Shown: one piece after another, positions 28,601-37,013 of the stretch
Layout: each line of letters begins with the position of its first letter
How positions within the stretch are numbered: position 1 is the first letter of the stretch
Origin: Bacteroides fragilis
Lineage (GTDB): Bacteria; Bacteroidota; Bacteroidia; Bacteroidales; Bacteroidaceae
Direction: 5' to 3'
Length of the DNA: 64,000 bases
NCBI RefSeq assembly: GCF_002849695.1
Contig: NZ_CP018937.1
Coordinates: 930,001-994,000 of the forward strand
Translations under genes and position numbers: made by a program
Notes under the pieces: generated by a model
What the model saw: only the letters and a program-made list of their open reading frames with translations
What the model was told of the DNA's origin: nothing
Database searches by the model: none

Positions 28601-28926
28601 TCAATAACGGATTCGTAGATGCCAAGTCTTATTTTCAAACCATCGGAGGCTCTACCGGAGGATTGGGACAATACTACACTTATAGTGCGACGAACGTACG
28701 CCTTTCCGAGTTGAACCTGAGTTATACATTACCTCGTAAGTGGTTTAACAATAAAGTGGGCATAACGGCAGGTATCGTAGGAAAGAATCTTTGGATGATT
28801 TATTGTAAAGCACCGTTCGATCCGGAAATGACCCCTTCCACTACCAGCAATTTCTATCAGGGGGTAGATTACTTTATGCAGCCGAGCACACGTAATATTG
28901 GCTTCAATGTTAAGTTTCAATTTTAA
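25621..28926 (+). CDS. SusC/RagA-family TonB-dependent receptor with STN domain
   Basis: 1101 aa. A signal peptide (residues 1-27) is followed by an STN/secretin-type domain (about 30-100; VNIDFTKAPLGNVLDEIG) that talks to FecR. Next come a carboxypeptidase-D-like domain (about 120-195; GNVSDAKGEPLIGVSILVKG), the plug with NSLQGKVAGVTINNS and the SusC signature ALYVIDGIPM, and a long beta-barrel ending in a terminal Phe (NVKFQF). It imports oligosaccharides across the outer membrane, with the SusD partner as lid. The STN domain, together with the adjacent sigma and FecR genes, indicates trans-envelope induction by the substrate. The next gene begins 12 bp downstream. Confidence 0.95.
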   Translation: MKKSVKHKFQYLLFFLLSMPAFIFASAQDIRVNIDFTKAPLGNVLDEIGHQTSLSIVYNTRDVNPNQPVSVKATNENITSVMNRLLRGTGISYSIMNKHLILSANDKDKAIQQEKITVTGNVSDAKGEPLIGVSILVKGTSNGTITDMNGHFSISAAKGDVIEISYIGYASQVITVTDSKPLKIVMQEDTEVLDEVVVTALGIKRAQKALSYNVQQVGGDAINTVKDANFINSLQGKVAGVTINNSAGGVGSASRVVMRGTKSITKDNNALYVIDGIPMFNVSFGKSEGSFATQSGSDGVADLNPDDIESINMLTGPSAAALYGNAAANGVVLINTKKGSAEKTTLTVSNNTMFSDAYIMPEMQNRYGNNPGEFASWGNKTRQGYDPARFFNTGVNVINAISFSTGTKKNQTYASASTTNATGILPNNSYSRYNFSIRNTATFLKDKLTLDIGASYIIQNDKNITAQGQYFNPLPALYLFPRNDNFEEIRMFERYSESRGVNAQFWPYGHQGLSLQNPYWIMKRMNRKTEKKRYMINASLTYKLTDWLNVAGRVKVDNSDIRLTQERYASTLTTFAGANGFYSDQNRTDRNTYADIMVNIDKRIGDFSLNANIGASIKDLVYEQMGNEGDLAGIPNFFTVRNINYESNYKPKQFGYHDQSQGVFANIELGWRSMAYLTLTGRNDWESQLAFTKHSSFFYPSIGGSVVLSEMFRLPEFISYAKLRGSYSSVASSFERYLSNPGFEFNEQSHQWGSSTTLPATNLKPEDTRSWEVGLNARLWNHFSIDATYYHSNTYNQTFNITLASSSGYSSAIVQTGNIQNYGLELALGYNNTWRDFSWNSSLTYTMNRNKVKRLASGATNPITGEIIDMPELRMAVLGADGYGPRVILREGGTMGDLYVDKGLRTDGNGNIWVDPQTGKVGVQDYAEPKKIGTMNPDFNMGFSNTFSYKGVSLGVVLTARVGGLCVSNTQGILDYYGVSKATADARDAGGVWINNGFVDAKSYFQTIGGSTGGLGQYYTYSATNVRLSELNLSYTLPRKWFNNKVGITAGIVGKNLWMIYCKAPFDPEMTPSTTSNFYQGVDYFMQPSTRNIGFNVKFQF

Positions 28927-28938
28927 AACAAGTCGATT

Positions 28939-30483
28939 ATGAAAAATAAAATATTAAATATGGCTTTGGCCGCAGCTATCACGCCACTCTTGTGTTGCTG
29001 TACCAGTAATTTTGAGGAATACAACACCAATCCGTACGAACCCCATTCACTCAATCCGCCCATGCTGTTTGCAACAATGATTACTACCGGAATCAATGTA
29101 CAGCAGAATGACAATCAGATGATTGACCAGATGGTAGCGGGACCTTTTAGCGGCTATCTGACAATGGCTAACTCATGGGGTGGCTCTAACTTCAATACAT
29201 TCAACCAGACGGAATCCTGGAATCAGATTCCTTTCAATACGCCTTTTGAGAAATTCTATTCCAACTACTTTAAATTGGAAACGGCAACCGGCGGAAAAGG
29301 TCACTATTGGGCAATGGCGAAGCTGCTTCGCGTAAATACAATGTTGCGTGTGACCGATTGTTACGGTCCCATTCCCTACAGTCAAGTGGCCAATGGCAAA
29401 ACGGCTGTTGCATACGACAGTCAGGAAGATGTATATAAACACATGTTTGAAGACTTGGATTATGCAGTACAGATACTGGGCGAATTTGTAGACGAGGTCG
29501 GCGGATTGAAGCCGTTGGAGGGCTATGATCCGGTCTATAATGGAGATTATAATAAGTGGATGCGTTTTGCTAATTCGCTTAAATTGCGTCTGGCTGTCCG
29601 TATCAGTAATGTGGCGCCCGAACTTGCCCGTGCGAAAGCTGAGGAAGCGGTAAAGAGTGCCCGCGGACTGATAGATACGAATGATAATAATGCATATGTC
29701 GGTGTAGGTGCCGAACCCAATCCGCTGTGGCTGGTAGCCTCCAGCTGGGGCGAAATCCGTATCAATGCCACTATTGCCAGTTATATGAAAGGGTATTCCG
29801 ATCCTCGTAGCGCAGTCTATTTCACGACATCCAAGTTGGGAGGCAATAGCCCGTATATGGGTATGCGTTCGGGATTGGAAGGAGTGAAGCCGGCCACTTA
29901 TGCAGGATACTCTATGCCCAATTACGATCAGAAAGACGATATGTTGATGTTCTGTGCGGCTGAAACAGCCTTTTTGCGTGCTGAAGGTGCTCTGCGTGGT
30001 TGGGATATGGGAGGTAGTGCCCGTGACTTCTACGAACAAGGCGTTAAACTTTCATTCGACCAGCGGAAAGTGGGTGGAGCAGAAGAATATCTGGCAAATG
30101 CAGTGGCAGTGCCTGAACCTTTTGTCGACCCGACTAACCCGGTTAAATGCAATTATACACCGAAAACCAAGATAACGATTGCGTGGAATGAAGGTGCTCC
30201 TACGGAAGAAAAACTGGAGCGTATCATTACTCAGAAATGGATAGCCAATTTCCCTCTGGGCTTTGAAGGTTGGGCCGATTATCGGCGTACAGGTTATCCG
30301 GAAGTGTTTCCATCTGTCAGCAATCTGAGTAACGGAGTAATTGACACCAACCGGCAATTGCGACGTTTGCCTTTCCCATTGTCCGAGAAGCAGGGAAATG
30401 CTGCCAATGTTTCGGTAGCCGTTTCAATGTTGGGTGGCCCGGATACTGGGGCTACCGACCTTTGGTGGGCTAAAAAGAATTGA
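28939..30483 (+). CDS. SusD/RagB-family glycan-binding lipoprotein
   Basis: 514 aa. The signal peptide ends in a Cys-rich lipobox (TPLLCCC). The mature start (SNFEEYNTNPYEP) and later segments (TDCYGPIPYSQ, VYKHMFEDLDYAVQIL, WMRFANSLKLRLAVRIS) are those of the SusD-like_2 group. It sits on the cell surface over the SusC barrel and delivers glycan fragments. It lies 12 bp after susC and its stop overlaps the possible TTG start of the next reading frame. Confidence 0.95.
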   Translation: MKNKILNMALAAAITPLLCCCTSNFEEYNTNPYEPHSLNPPMLFATMITTGINVQQNDNQMIDQMVAGPFSGYLTMANSWGGSNFNTFNQTESWNQIPFNTPFEKFYSNYFKLETATGGKGHYWAMAKLLRVNTMLRVTDCYGPIPYSQVANGKTAVAYDSQEDVYKHMFEDLDYAVQILGEFVDEVGGLKPLEGYDPVYNGDYNKWMRFANSLKLRLAVRISNVAPELARAKAEEAVKSARGLIDTNDNNAYVGVGAEPNPLWLVASSWGEIRINATIASYMKGYSDPRSAVYFTTSKLGGNSPYMGMRSGLEGVKPATYAGYSMPNYDQKDDMLMFCAAETAFLRAEGALRGWDMGGSARDFYEQGVKLSFDQRKVGGAEEYLANAVAVPEPFVDPTNPVKCNYTPKTKITIAWNEGAPTEEKLERIITQKWIANFPLGFEGWADYRRTGYPEVFPSVSNLSNGVIDTNRQLRRLPFPLSEKQGNAANVSVAVSMLGGPDTGATDLWWAKKN

Positions 30484-30509
30484 TGTTTAAGCTAAAAAGA
30501 GAAAAGAAA

Positions 30510-31562
30510 ATGAAAAAGAGATATTTAAATATAGTGGTTTTTGCGTTGTTCGTCAGCATGCTTCTGGGTTGCAGTGACTGGACCAAACCCGAGGCAGAGG
30601 ATTTTTTTGAAATGCCGGGAAATGACTACTACGAGAATCTGAGAGCTTATAAACGTTCGGAGCATTCGGTTGCGTTTGGCTGGTTTGGAGGCTGGACAGG
30701 TGTGGGAGCTTCGATGGTGGGGAGTCTGATGGGACTTCCCGATAGTGTGGATTTCGTTTCCATCTGGGGAAACTGGAAGAATCTGGATGAAGCCCGGATG
30801 CTGGATAAGAAAAAAGTGAAAGAACTGAAAGGTACGCGTGCATTGATGTGCTTTATCGTAGCTAATGTAGGCGATCAGTTGACTCCCGAAGAGTATAAAG
30901 AGAATTATAAAGAATATTGGGGGTGGAAAGATGGCGATCAGGAAGCTATCGACGGCGCGATCAGAAAATATGCAAATGCCATTTGTGACTCCATCGATAA
31001 GTATGGATATGATGGTTTCGATATCGATTATGAACCTAATTATGGGTCTCCCGGAAATTTGGCCAGCTATCCCGAAAATATGCTCACTTTCGTAAAGGCG
31101 TTAGGAGAGAGAATCGGACCCAAATCGGGCACGGAGCGACTGCTTGTGATCGATGGTGAGCCACAAAGCATTCATCCGGAAACCGGACCTTATTTTGATT
31201 ACTTCATCGTGCAGGCATACTCCAACCTTGCGGGTAACTCCGATACTAATCTTGACAGGCGGCTGGCCGGTACAATTGCCAATTTTAAAGAGGTACTCAC
31301 TCCCGAAAAAGTGGCTAATATGTACATCGTCACAGAAAATTTCGAATCCTATGCTCCGACAGGAGGAGGCGATTATGTAGATCGTTACGGAAATAAAATG
31401 CGGGCACTTGCCGGAATGGCACGCTGGACTCCGGTCATTGATGGTAAACAAGTTCGAAAGGGCGGAGTAGGGACGTACCATATGGAATATGATTATCCGG
31501 GCGACGTTGAATACAAATATTTGCGTGAGGCAATCAGAATTATGAATCCCGCTGTAAAATGA
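30510..31562 (+). CDS. GH18 endo-glycosidase lipoprotein
   Basis: 350 aa from ATG 30510, which places a clean signal peptide and lipobox (MLLGC) at the N-terminus; in-frame TTG 30480 and ATG 30483 give a longer charged leader. The GH18 motif DGFDIDYE is intact at residues 168-175, with Glu175 as acid/base, so it is probably catalytic. The GH18 family includes chitinases and endo-beta-N-acetylglucosaminidases. Its place behind SusC/SusD in a Bacteroides PUL and the nearby GH130 enzyme suggest cleavage of the GlcNAc-GlcNAc core of host N-glycans at the cell surface. Specificity for complex or high-mannose chains cannot be read from sequence. Confidence 0.87.
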   Translation: MKKRYLNIVVFALFVSMLLGCSDWTKPEAEDFFEMPGNDYYENLRAYKRSEHSVAFGWFGGWTGVGASMVGSLMGLPDSVDFVSIWGNWKNLDEARMLDKKKVKELKGTRALMCFIVANVGDQLTPEEYKENYKEYWGWKDGDQEAIDGAIRKYANAICDSIDKYGYDGFDIDYEPNYGSPGNLASYPENMLTFVKALGERIGPKSGTERLLVIDGEPQSIHPETGPYFDYFIVQAYSNLAGNSDTNLDRRLAGTIANFKEVLTPEKVANMYIVTENFESYAPTGGGDYVDRYGNKMRALAGMARWTPVIDGKQVRKGGVGTYHMEYDYPGDVEYKYLREAIRIMNPAVK

Positions 31563-31579
31563 CTTAAATGAATTTGATT

Positions 31580-32716
31580 ATGAAAAGAATAACAATAAAA
31601 TCTTATTTGCTTGCTTGTGTTGTTCTGCCGATGATTCTGGCTGGATGCGAAGATGCCGATTACCGTGTGATTGACAATGCTATTTATCTGAATGAAGCAT
31701 CCGAGAATGGTTCGGCAAAGGTTACGGTTGATCCTGAAAATGTTACCACAACTACTTTGACCGTACGCATGGGGCAGCCTGTTGCCGGAGATGTAACTGC
31801 TGTTTTGACGATTGACCCCTCTATTCTTAAAGAGTACAATGAAGCCAATGAAACTTCGTACGAGGTTCTTCCTGAACAATATTTTTCTTATGATAAAGAG
31901 ATAAAGATTCAGGCGGGTGATGTAAGTGCGGTACCATCAGAATTTAAGGTGAAACCTTATTCGAATGAAAACGGAGAACTCTATGCCATTCCGGTATCCC
32001 TCACCGAAATTCAAGGACCGGTGTCTACGATCGGGCTTTCGTCGAAGTTTATTATTTTACTGGACAAGCCGCTGATACAGTCCGTGCCGTTTATGAATAC
32101 GACAAATGCTGTAAAACCGTCCAAAGAAGGTTTGTGGGGAGTGACAACCAACGAATGGTCGCTTGAAGCCTGGGTACAAATGGATGGCTTTGACATTAAT
32201 AATCAGGCTATCTTCAATTCGGGTAGCAAAGACCATGAGGTATATATCCGTTTTGGTGACGCTATGATTCCTTATAATTCATTGCAGGTGAAAACGCTGG
32301 GAAGTCAGGTTAATACGGTGACTTTGTTTGAGAAAGACAAATGGTATCATCTGGCGTTCGTCTATAATTCTTCCGGATTGTTATCGATTTATATTAACGG
32401 GGTGCTTGATGTGACTTTACAAACGAAAGGAGGCCCGGTACGGTTCGACACGATGAACATGGTTTCAAGCGGCAGCTACTTCCGGAACAATTGCCAGATG
32501 GCTCAGGTACGTCTTTGGAAGACAGCGATCAGCCAGACACAAATTCAGTCTAACATGTATTTTGCCGTGAAACCCGCTGATCCGAACCTGATAGGCTACT
32601 GGAAAATGGACGAGGGCAAAGGAAATGCTTTTGCCGATTGTACCGGACACGGATACGACCTCACGGCAGGAGGAACTCTTGTATGGAAAGAGCATGTTCG
32701 TTTTGATAAACAATAA
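31580..32716 (+). CDS. DUF1735 and LamG domain lipoprotein, surface glycan-binding protein
   Basis: 378 aa from ATG 31580 (the ATG at 31568 adds four residues). Signal peptide and lipobox (MILAGC) are clear. Residues about 30-170 match DUF1735, a beta-sandwich found in PUL proteins, including N-glycan endo-glycosidases (PENVTTTTLTVRMG). Residues about 190-370 are a LamG/concanavalin-like domain (WSLEAWVQMDGF, KWYHLAFVYNSSG, YINGVLDV, IGYWKMDEGKG). No catalytic motif is seen. It probably binds glycans or glycoproteins at the surface for the GH18 enzyme. It begins 17 bp after the GH18 gene. Confidence 0.85.
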   Translation: MKRITIKSYLLACVVLPMILAGCEDADYRVIDNAIYLNEASENGSAKVTVDPENVTTTTLTVRMGQPVAGDVTAVLTIDPSILKEYNEANETSYEVLPEQYFSYDKEIKIQAGDVSAVPSEFKVKPYSNENGELYAIPVSLTEIQGPVSTIGLSSKFIILLDKPLIQSVPFMNTTNAVKPSKEGLWGVTTNEWSLEAWVQMDGFDINNQAIFNSGSKDHEVYIRFGDAMIPYNSLQVKTLGSQVNTVTLFEKDKWYHLAFVYNSSGLLSIYINGVLDVTLQTKGGPVRFDTMNMVSSGSYFRNNCQMAQVRLWKTAISQTQIQSNMYFAVKPADPNLIGYWKMDEGKGNAFADCTGHGYDLTAGGTLVWKEHVRFDKQ

Positions 32717-32738
32717 CTATGTAAAAGAAGAATAAGAT

Positions 32739-33752
32739 ATGAATAGACATTTGAATTTTGTGACCTTAATCTGTTTGATAACAGGGTTTGTATCATTGGC
32801 TTCGTGTAGTAACGATGATGATGAAATGAACAAATATCAAAAAATATATATCAGAACGGGAGTAGCACCGGGGGCTGAAATGAGTGCTGTAGTAGTGGTA
32901 GATCGCGTAAGTAATTCATCTACCGCTGACCGTTCTGATTTTGAAATACAACTGTGTGCCGTACAACCCGTTTCACGGGAGGTCACCGCTACTTTAGGTA
33001 TCGATACCCTGAAAGTAAATGCTTATAATTCGGCTAAAAAGACGAAATGCGAGTTATTGCCCGGAGATAATTATGACATTGAGAAAAAAGAGTCCACTCT
33101 GAAAACCGGACAGACTGTGGCCGAGTCTTCTTTCCGTGTGGTTTTGAAGGACATAGAGAAATTGAGCAACCCTGACGGATACGTACTCCCAGTGATGCTT
33201 AAAGAAGTTACCGGTATGGACGGACAGGCTGTAAGTACATCTATGAATACGGTCTATATCCGGATTTATGCCAGCATACTCTATACCGGCTATACGAAGC
33301 CTGCAGATTGGGCGGCAGTGGACCGCAGTGCATGGGATGTAAGTTGCAGTAATGCATACGCAAACGATGATGCCAGATATGGTGCACATCTGGCTATCGA
33401 TGGTGAAGCAAATACATCTTGGTTTTCGTGGGGAGTAGCCAATGCTGGAGAGTGCTGGTGGAACACAGTATTGCCCCGGCCTGTTACTTTGGCAGGATTT
33501 TCGGTTACTAAACAGAGTGCTTACGGATCGTCATACAATCTGAAAAGTGCGGAGATCAAAGTCAGGAAAGACGGGGCGACAGAATGGGTGACTTATCAGA
33601 GGACTTTGACTTTCAGGAGCTTTAAAGGAAACGAGCCGCAGTATGCAGTCATCGAACCACCTATCGGGGATGTTAAAGAGTTCAGGATTAATTGTCTGAG
33701 CCCGGATAGCTATACCGGATTTGCGGAAATAAATTTATTTGTGAAGCAATAG
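32739..33752 (+). CDS. DUF1735 and F5/8-type C domain lipoprotein, surface glycan-binding protein
   Basis: 337 aa. Lipoprotein signal with lipobox (SLASC) and an acidic SNDDDE stretch after the Cys, which fits the Bacteroides surface-export signal. Residues about 40-165 are DUF1735 (VAPGAEMSAVVVVDRV). Residues about 185-335 are an F5/8 C (discoidin) carbohydrate-binding domain (HLAIDGEANTSWFSWG, GFSVTKQSAYGS, EFRINCLSPDSYTGFAEINLF). It is the last gene of the operon, 22 bp after the previous gene, and is followed by a terminator at 33779. Confidence 0.87.
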   Translation: MNRHLNFVTLICLITGFVSLASCSNDDDEMNKYQKIYIRTGVAPGAEMSAVVVVDRVSNSSTADRSDFEIQLCAVQPVSREVTATLGIDTLKVNAYNSAKKTKCELLPGDNYDIEKKESTLKTGQTVAESSFRVVLKDIEKLSNPDGYVLPVMLKEVTGMDGQAVSTSMNTVYIRIYASILYTGYTKPADWAAVDRSAWDVSCSNAYANDDARYGAHLAIDGEANTSWFSWGVANAGECWWNTVLPRPVTLAGFSVTKQSAYGSSYNLKSAEIKVRKDGATEWVTYQRTLTFRSFKGNEPQYAVIEPPIGDVKEFRINCLSPDSYTGFAEINLFVKQ

Positions 33753-33778
33753 AGGTGTTTAGATTGTAGATAAGGGGG

Positions 33779-33816
33779 AGAAGCATCGGGGCCATAAGGT
33801 TTCGGTGCTTCTTTTG
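33779..33816 (+). terminator. Terminator of the PUL operon
   Basis: AGAAGCATCG (33779-33788) pairs with CGGTGCTTCT (33803-33812), with one G-T pair, followed by TTTT. Confidence 0.75.
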
Positions 33817-33918
33817 TGTACTTCATCCCGGCAGAGCAAAAAAAAGAACCGGTAAGGATTAGTGATTTTGTGAAGTCGGTTGTATTATTATATAGTGAAT
33901 GCAACTTCTTGTCGTAAT

Positions 33919-33951
33919 TTTGGGCTATGTTTTTAATATCCCCTATCTTTG
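33919..33951 (+). promoter_or_regulatory. Predicted promoter of the MFS-GH130 unit, TTTG-N21-TATCTTTG
   Basis: TTTG at 33919-33922 and TATCTTTG at 33944-33951 fit the housekeeping promoter well. The transporter and GH130 genes therefore may be transcribed separately from the ECF-controlled PUL. Confidence 0.65.
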
Positions 33952-33997
33952 CTTACTGGAATTGTTAACCGATGGAATTATTATAAAAAACTAACTG

Positions 33998-35266
33998 ATG
34001 AATAAAAAGCCGATAAGCCCTGTATGTTGGGTGCCTACTGTTTACTTTGCGATGGGATTGCCGTTTGTGGCCCTTTCGATGGTTTCTGTCCTTATGTTTT
34101 CCGATATGGAGGTGTCGAATGCACAGATTGCTTTCTGGACTTCTCTCATTATGCTTCCCTGGACATTGAAGCCTTTATGGAGTCCGTTTCTGGAGATGTT
34201 TAAGACGAAGAAGTACTTTGTTGTCGCTACAGAAATCATTACCGGACTGGCATTTGCGTTGGTGGCACTTTCGCTGCCGTTGCCCGATTTTTTTCGTTAT
34301 GCCATCGCTCTGATGGGGATCATTGCTCTCAGTGGTGCGACTCATGACATTGCGGGTGACGGAGTATACCTGACGGAGCTGACTGCTACCCAGCAAGCCA
34401 AGTATATCGGTTGGCAGGGAGCTTTTTATAATCTGGCCAAGATACTTGCCAACGGAGGCTTGGTTTGGCTGGCAGGTATGCTGAAGGATGAATTTGGAGT
34501 GGTACATGCCTGGATGATTGTGATGTTGATGTGTGCGGGTATTATGATTTTGATCGGCCTTTACCACATTCGGATTCTGCCTTCGGGAGGAGGTGCTTCC
34601 GGTGAAGTAAATACGGTGAGAGATGCATTGAACGTGCTTTGGGAAGTCATTCGTTCTTTTTTCCAAAAAAAACATATTGCTTTCTACATTGTCTTTATCA
34701 TTTTGTACCGATTTGCCGAAGGATACGCTCTGAAGATTGTACCGTTGTTCCTGAAAGCACCGGTTGCAGATGGCGGATTGGGGCTTAGTACTCAGGACAT
34801 CGGATTGGTATACGGTACGTTCGGAGCAGGAGCATTTATCCTCGGTTCGCTCTTGGCGGGTTATTACATTTCGGCTTACGGACTTCGGAAGACCTTGTTT
34901 TCTTTGTGTTGCGCTTTTAATATTCCGTTTTTGGTATACTTCCTGTTGGCACTTTACCAACCCTCTAACCTGTTGATTATCGGTACGGCCATTGTATTTG
35001 AATATTTGGGGTACGGATTTGGTTTCGTCGGATTAATGCTCTTTATGATGCAGCAAGTAGCCCCCGGCAAACACCAGATGGCACATTATGCTTTTGCCAC
35101 CGGTATCATGAATTTAGGAGTAATGCTTCCGGGGATGATGAGTGGATATCTGAGCGACTGGCTGGGTTATCGTGATTTCTTTGTCTGGGTGCTGATCGCT
35201 ACCATACCGGCTTTTGTCGTCACTTGGCTGGTACCTTTTACGTATCCGGACGGAAAGAAGAAATAA
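33998..35266 (+). CDS. MFS sugar transporter
   Basis: 422 aa with about 12 hydrophobic segments. The start (PVCWVPTVYFAMGLPFVALSMVSVLMF) and the loop WSPFLEMFKTKKYFVVATE are typical of AmpG/SLC45-like MFS carriers. Bacteroides pairs this kind of transporter with GH130 phosphorylases, and it is likely to take a mannosyl-GlcNAc or similar disaccharide from periplasm to cytoplasm. It precedes the GH130 gene by 53 bp. Confidence 0.85.
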   Translation: MNKKPISPVCWVPTVYFAMGLPFVALSMVSVLMFSDMEVSNAQIAFWTSLIMLPWTLKPLWSPFLEMFKTKKYFVVATEIITGLAFALVALSLPLPDFFRYAIALMGIIALSGATHDIAGDGVYLTELTATQQAKYIGWQGAFYNLAKILANGGLVWLAGMLKDEFGVVHAWMIVMLMCAGIMILIGLYHIRILPSGGGASGEVNTVRDALNVLWEVIRSFFQKKHIAFYIVFIILYRFAEGYALKIVPLFLKAPVADGGLGLSTQDIGLVYGTFGAGAFILGSLLAGYYISAYGLRKTLFSLCCAFNIPFLVYFLLALYQPSNLLIIGTAIVFEYLGYGFGFVGLMLFMMQQVAPGKHQMAHYAFATGIMNLGVMLPGMMSGYLSDWLGYRDFFVWVLIATIPAFVVTWLVPFTYPDGKKK

Positions 35267-35319
35267 AAGAGAATTTCAATATAAACGAGATATATACATA
35301 ATATTAATTTAATCGAATC

Positions 35320-36318
35320 ATGGAAGAATTTAAAATTGCAGGTGCTGCTTTGCCGGCCATGCCTTGGGAAGAACGTCCGGCAGGATGCAAAGATGTAGTG
35401 TGGCGTTGTTCGGCAAATCCGATTATTCCGCGCGACTTGCTCCCTACTTCAAACAGTATATTCAACAGTGCCGTAGTTCCGTTTAAGGATGGCTATGCGG
35501 GAGTGTTCCGTTGTGATGATACCAACCGTCGCATGCGTCTGCATGTGGGGTTCAGTAAAGATGCCGTTCATTGGGACATCAATGAAGAGCCGTTGAAGTT
35601 TCAATGTGACGATGCGGAGATCGGGAACTGGGTTTATGGATATGATCCCAGGGTTTGCTTCATTGAGGACCGCTATTATGTGACTTGGTGCAACGGTTAT
35701 CATGGTCCTACTATTGGTGTTGCTTATACCTATGACTTTGTAACGTTCCATCAGCTGGAAAACGCCTTTATTCCTTTTAACCGGAATGGAGTTTTGTTTC
35801 CTCGTAAGATAAACGGTCGTTTTGCCATGTTGAGTCGTCCGAGCGACAATGGACATACTCCTTTCGGAGATATTTTTTATAGTGAATCTCCCGATATGGA
35901 ATTTTGGGGACGCCATCGTCATGTAATGTCTCCGGCTCCGTTTGAAGACAGTGCCTGGCAGTGCACCAAGATCGGTGCAGGACCTATTCCGATTGAAACA
36001 TCAGAAGGTTGGTTGCTGATCTATCACGGTGTATTAGCTTCATGCAATGGTTTTGTGTATAGTTTCGGTTCCGCATTGCTTGACCTTGATGAACCCTGGA
36101 AAGTGAAATTCCGTTCGGGGCCTTACTTGATTTCACCCCAGAAAGAGTACGAATGCATGGGCGATGTGCCTAATGTCTGCTTCCCGTGCGCGGCGCTTCA
36201 TGATTCGGAGACCGGACGAATTGCCATCTATTACGGATGTGCAGATACGGTGACGGGACTTGCATTCGGATATATTCCGGAAATTATAGAATTTACAAAA
36301 CGTACAAGTATCATCTGA
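35320..36318 (+). CDS. GH130 beta-mannoside phosphorylase
   Basis: 332 aa, cytoplasmic, with the usual GH130 length. Characteristic segments are [51 protein letters not shown] and YHGV near residue 230. GH130 enzymes split beta-mannosyl linkages with phosphate, giving mannose 1-phosphate. Because the gene follows an MFS carrier and a GH18 PUL, the likely substrate is Man-beta-1,4-GlcNAc from the N-glycan core; a related B. fragilis enzyme acts on mannosyl-glucose. I judge the GlcNAc substrate more probable from context. A strong terminator follows at 36333-36371. Confidence 0.85.
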   Translation: MEEFKIAGAALPAMPWEERPAGCKDVVWRCSANPIIPRDLLPTSNSIFNSAVVPFKDGYAGVFRCDDTNRRMRLHVGFSKDAVHWDINEEPLKFQCDDAEIGNWVYGYDPRVCFIEDRYYVTWCNGYHGPTIGVAYTYDFVTFHQLENAFIPFNRNGVLFPRKINGRFAMLSRPSDNGHTPFGDIFYSESPDMEFWGRHRHVMSPAPFEDSAWQCTKIGAGPIPIETSEGWLLIYHGVLASCNGFVYSFGSALLDLDEPWKVKFRSGPYLISPQKEYECMGDVPNVCFPCAALHDSETGRIAIYYGCADTVTGLAFGYIPEIIEFTKRTSII

Positions 36319-36332
36319 ATCGGATAAAAAAG

Positions 36333-36371
36333 AAAGGGTGTAGCTATCCTGCCGGGATGGCTACACCCTTT
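36333..36371. terminator. Bidirectional terminator between GH130 and dps genes
   Basis: A 17-bp stem with one mismatch (AAAGGGTGTAGC... and ...GCTACACCCTTT) separated by five bases. The genes converge here, so it can serve both. Confidence 0.8.
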
Positions 36372-36399
36372 AGATAAAAGGGCGTAACCCTGTTTGGAG

Positions 36400-36873
36400 T
36401 TATCCGTTGTATGCTGTCAGCATCCAAACCATTTTTTCCTGTTCCTTCAAATAGTCGCTCATCATAGCCACTGTTACCTCATCGTTGTGTGAAGAGGCGA
36501 GAGACAGGACTTTACGCTCTTCTGCTATCAGGTGCCCGTAAGTTTCAAGAATATGATTCAACGCGTCATCGGCTTTGCTCACTCCGTCCACTTCCTTGAT
36601 TTGTGCCATCTTCAGGTAGTCACTGTACTTATTGGCGGGAGTTCCTCCCAGCATCAATATGCGTTCGGCTATTTCGTCCACCTTTTCGGCAGCTCCGTTA
36701 TAGAGCTCTTCGAATTTACCGTGCAGTACGAAGAAACCGTGTCCTTTGATATTCCAATGAAATCCTCTTAAGTTTGCATAGTGAATTTGAAAATCGGCAA
36801 GTAATTGCTGCAATGATACTACGATGTTGTTAGCTCCCTTTTCATCCAAATGTGTATAATTTAAAGTTTTCAT
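36400..36873 (-). CDS. dps: Dps ferritin-like DNA-binding protein
   Basis: 157 aa from ATG 36873 (MKTLNYTHLDEKGA); an upstream in-frame start would run into the promoter. Ferritin-like helices with the Dps motif YANLRGFHWNIKGHGFFVLHGKFEELYN contain the ferroxidase-centre residues His and Asp/Glu expected in the family. It forms a 12-mer that stores iron using H2O2 and shields DNA in peroxide stress. It is divergent from oxyR, and both promoters lie in the 140-bp gap, fitting OxyR control of dps as known for B. fragilis. Confidence 0.95.
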   Translation of the reverse strand: MKTLNYTHLDEKGANNIVVSLQQLLADFQIHYANLRGFHWNIKGHGFFVLHGKFEELYNGAAEKVDEIAERILMLGGTPANKYSDYLKMAQIKEVDGVSKADDALNHILETYGHLIAEERKVLSLASSHNDEVTVAMMSDYLKEQEKMVWMLTAYNG

Positions 36874-36924
36874 AATGCTATTGTTTTTTTGAGTTAATAC
36901 TATATATCTTCTTTTTATCTGGAA

Positions 36925-36956
36925 CAAAGATACGGCACAAAATGATTCGTGTCAAA
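36925..36956 (-). promoter_or_regulatory. Predicted dps promoter, TTTG-N20-TATCTTTG
   Basis: On the minus strand TTTG (36956-36953) and TATCTTTG (36932-36925) are 20 bp apart, a near-ideal match. The region between it and the oxyR -7 box is where an OxyR site would be expected. Confidence 0.7.
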
Positions 36957-36975
36957 CTGAAAATTTCTATCTTTG
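36946..36975 (+). promoter_or_regulatory. Predicted oxyR promoter, weak -33 and TATCTTTG
   Basis: TATCTTTG at 36968-36975 is perfect; TTCG at 36946-36949 is a poor -33. The elements overlap those of the divergent dps promoter. Confidence 0.55.
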
Positions 36976-37013
36976 CATTGATAGATTCTATATCTTTAAT
37001 AAATCAGAGAACG

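Noticed and set aside
36874..36927. A longer N-terminus for dps
   Set aside because: It would begin before or within the predicted promoter; the family starts at MKTLNYTHL (36873).
36942..37013. A longer N-terminus for oxyR starting at 36942
   Set aside because: It overlaps the dps/oxyR promoter region and adds 24 residues before the conserved MTIQQLEY start.
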